A stretch of 64,000 nt of DNA from an uncultured Desulfosarcina sp. (lineage in GTDB: Bacteria; Desulfobacterota; Desulfobacteria; Desulfobacterales; Desulfosarcinaceae). The DNA lies in assembly GCF_963668215.1 (NCBI RefSeq), contig NZ_OY764190.1:5704001-5768000 (forward strand), in the 5' to 3' direction. A model generated the notes under the pieces. It had not been told where the DNA came from. It did not search any database and saw only the letters and a list, made by a program, of their open reading frames with translations. This document shows positions 62,114-64,000 of the stretch, in pieces. The translations under genes and the position numbers were made by a program. How positions within the stretch are numbered: the stretch's first letter is position 1; every line of letters begins with the position of its first letter.

Positions 62114-64000
62114 TCACCCCCCCGCCCCCACAGGCAACACAACACTGACCGTACATCCCGGTCCATCATTGTTCTCCACCTTAACCCGCCCGCCCATGGC
62201 CACCACGAATTTCTTGACCAGGGCCAGGCCGATGCCGGTTCCCCCGGTGGTGCGGTTCAGGTCGTTGTCCACCCGGTAGAAATCGTCGAAGACCCGCTTG
62301 AGCGCCCGTTTGGGAATGCCCGGCCCGGTGTCGGTCACCTTCAGCGTGATCCCGTCTTCCCCGGCCCCGGTGGCAAGGGTGATGCGTTTTTCCGGTAGAT
62401 GCCGTCCGAATTTGATGCTGTTTTCCATCAGGTTGATCAACACCTGGACCAGCACTTCTCTATCGTAGGTGCAGGCCGGAATGTCCCCGGCAGCAACGGT
62501 CAGCACGAATCCTTCCCGCGCCAGGCTCTCGCCCATGACCGCCTGCACCTCGTCGAGCACATCGCGCAAGTCCCCCTGCCTGAGATCGAAGCGACGCGTC
62601 TGCTTTTCCAGCCGGGACAGTTCAAGGACATTGTTGATCAGTCCGGACAACCGGGCGCTCTCCGAGGCCAAAATTCCGAAATACTCCTGCTCGCGCTCGG
62701 GCGTGGCGGCGATGCCCTGGTCAAGCATTTCGATGTACATGCGAATGTTGGTCAACGGGGTCTTGAGTTCGTGGGTCACCGCGGATACGAACCGGGAGCG
62801 CCGCTCCGACAGGTCGAGAACGGCCTGCGCGCTTTTGTAAATGGTCACCAGTCCAGCCACCATCACGACGCCCAGAACGACCAGCGCCAGGGTAAGGGTC
62901 TGCCGGGCCGGCGAGGAAGGCAGCGACACGGCGGCCATTTCGGCGTTGAGAAACCCGAATGGAGAAGGAAACGTTCTTGCGGCCACCCAATTTTCTTCCT
63001 GAAGCATCGCTTGACCGGCGGAAGGCTGGCCCACGGCGCTGCGGCCGGCGGCATTCAATGCCAGGCGGGTATAGCCGGAGATGGGTTGGGTGGTGTAATA
63101 CGTTGTCAGCAGGTGGTCCAGAAACGGTTGCAGTTCGATAACGAATCCCTGCCGGTAGATCTGGCCCTGGATGCCGATCCGCCGGAAGATGAACACCCGA
63201 TCTTCGTCGATGGCGACGGCCTGCAGGGGAGCCACCTCAGCCTGAAACCGTTCGGCGGACGGTTTCGGATGTTCTTGCACCGTCCCCCTTGCCTCCAGCA
63301 AAGGCGCGGGCGCTGAAGAAGCGGGTGCTGCCGCACGGTATTCGGGCGCTGCCTCGGTATCCAATTTCTCGTCGACCTCGGCTTCGTAGTCCCATGGTTG
63401 CTTATAGGCCTGGACTTCCTGCCGGGCCAGGTTCTGGGCCTGATCGGCGGTGATCTCTTCCACCCGGGCCTTTTTCTGGCCGAGGACGGTTTTCGATTTG
63501 CTGCGCACAGGTGCCTTGATAAATCTGTCGGCGAAGGTGGAGGACTCCTTTTTAGCTGCTGTTTTCTTCTGCTCCTTTTCAGACGGTTCGATTTGGGGCA
63601 ATTGAGCAACGAACTTGCGCCGATTAAAAAGCGAATTGATGGACTCGAGCTGCTGCACGCGCTGGGCGTAAGCACCCGCCACCTGCCCGGAGTCTTCGGT
63701 CAGGGGCGTTTGAAAGGTTCCATCCGGATTATTCTGGAAATATCCCAGGATATATGTCTCTTTGGGAATGCCGGCCAGAGGCGAAATAAGCTTTCTGCCC
63801 TCCTGCATCAGGGTATGGCTGTATTCATCCACGGCGCGGCTCTCTTCTCGCCGGACCAGTTCGCTGAGTTCGGCTTCGATTTCGTCCAGCAGCTGTCCCG
63901 CAAAAAACCGCACCTGGGACCGGGCCTCCCGGTTCAGGGTGATGTAGGTCCGCCAGGCGACAAATGCCAAAGGCAAGGAGACCAGCAGGCAGAAAACGAT
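62114..64000 (-). CDS. Sensor histidine kinase, N terminus beyond window edge
   Basis: The frame stays open through position 64000, reading IVFCLLVSLPLAFVAWRTYI at the edge, a membrane helix, so the start lies outside. A long extracytoplasmic region holds a low-complexity Lys/Ala/Glu/Pro-rich stretch. A second membrane helix is TLALVVLGVVMVAGLVTIY. HisKA follows (SAVTHELKTPLTNIRMY), then an ATPase domain (VTDTGPGIPKRA, GTGIGLALVKKFV). It is likely the sensor of a pair whose regulator lies beyond the edge. Confidence 0.88.
   Translation of the reverse strand: MVFCLLVSLPLAFVAWRTYITLNREARSQVRFFAGQLLDEIEAELSELVRREESRAVDEYSHTLMQEGRKLISPLAGIPKETYILGYFQNNPDGTFQTPLTEDSGQVAGAYAQRVQQLESINSLFNRRKFVAQLPQIEPSEKEQKKTAAKKESSTFADRFIKAPVRSKSKTVLGQKKARVEEITADQAQNLARQEVQAYKQPWDYEAEVDEKLDTEAAPEYRAAAPASSAPAPLLEARGTVQEHPKPSAERFQAEVAPLQAVAIDEDRVFIFRRIGIQGQIYRQGFVIELQPFLDHLLTTYYTTQPISGYTRLALNAAGRSAVGQPSAGQAMLQEENWVAARTFPSPFGFLNAEMAAVSLPSSPARQTLTLALVVLGVVMVAGLVTIYKSAQAVLDLSERRSRFVSAVTHELKTPLTNIRMYIEMLDQGIAATPEREQEYFGILASESARLSGLINNVLELSRLEKQTRRFDLRQGDLRDVLDEVQAVMGESLAREGFVLTVAAGDIPACTYDREVLVQVLINLMENSIKFGRHLPEKRITLATGAGEDGITLKVTDTGPGIPKRALKRVFDDFYRVDNDLNRTTGGTGIGLALVKKFVVAMGGRVKVENNDGPGCTVSVVLPVGAGG

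Noticed and set aside
1..64000. CRISPR array, tRNA, rRNA or complete insertion sequence
   Set aside because: No regularly spaced direct repeats, no cloverleaf or rRNA-like sequence, and no transposase or integrase gene was seen on either strand. The repeats found are palindromic and dispersed.

Overview
The window is about 58-60 % GC. It encodes a Gram-negative, probably anaerobic bacterium, and I infer a member of the Desulfobacterota (Desulfobacterales-like). The basis is gene content: several sensor kinases with Cys-bearing PAS domains, a FAD/Fe-S 2-hydroxyacid oxidase pair, a YkgJ-type cysteine-cluster protein, small CxxC proteins, a LexA-linked error-prone polymerase cassette, and many palindromic intergenic repeats. 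There is no rRNA, tRNA, CRISPR array, phage or intact insertion sequence. It is ordinary chromosome with an unusual density of repeats.

Layout. 0.3-5.2 kb: a GntR regulator, ornithine aminotransferase, ornithine carbamoyltransferase and carbamate kinase in one tight operon, then aspartate carbamoyltransferase. 5.3-5.9 kb: a VapBC toxin-antitoxin pair. 6.2-10.9 kb: smc-ftsY. 11.0-12.6 kb: a protein of unknown function and an alpha/beta hydrolase with Cys in place of the nucleophilic Ser. 12.9-21.0 kb: DNA repair genes. xth and nth are on the minus strand. lexA, a DUF72 gene, a catalytically degenerate Y-family polymerase (ImuB-like) and dnaE2 are on the plus strand. 21-25 kb: a J-domain protein, pepD, an inositol-phosphatase-like gene and a zinc ribbon. 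25.4-31.6 kb, minus strand: a Deg protease, a membrane hybrid kinase and an OmpR/HAMP-kinase pair. 31.7-38.6 kb: small genes, a NupC transporter, and a NarL-type kinase/regulator pair. 38.6-45.7 kb: a nuclease-XPD helicase fusion, an aldo/keto reductase, a rhomboid protease, a GalT-like protein, and the Fe-S subunit of a hydroxyacid oxidase. 45.8-57.4 kb: the matching FAD subunit, UspA, a methyltransferase, a WYL regulator, an omega-amidase, a PilZ protein, RNase HI, an EamA transporter preceded by a gene remnant, a PanE-like reductase, a PEBP, an MFS carrier and a PAS protein. 57.5-64 kb, minus strand: a six-PAS hybrid kinase, a YkgJ protein, and the 3' part of another sensor kinase that runs off the edge.

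The gene block with the clearest common purpose is lexA-DUF72-imuB-dnaE2. It looks like a damage-inducible mutagenic translesion cassette with a strong promoter (TTGACA-N16-TATAAT) before lexA, a candidate operator, and a different palindromic repeat in each gap. The repeats form several families. The best defined is a 141-bp near-palindrome with two complete copies and one cut by the window edge. These repeats and the DUF72 insertion into the mutasome cassette are the main things worth a second look.
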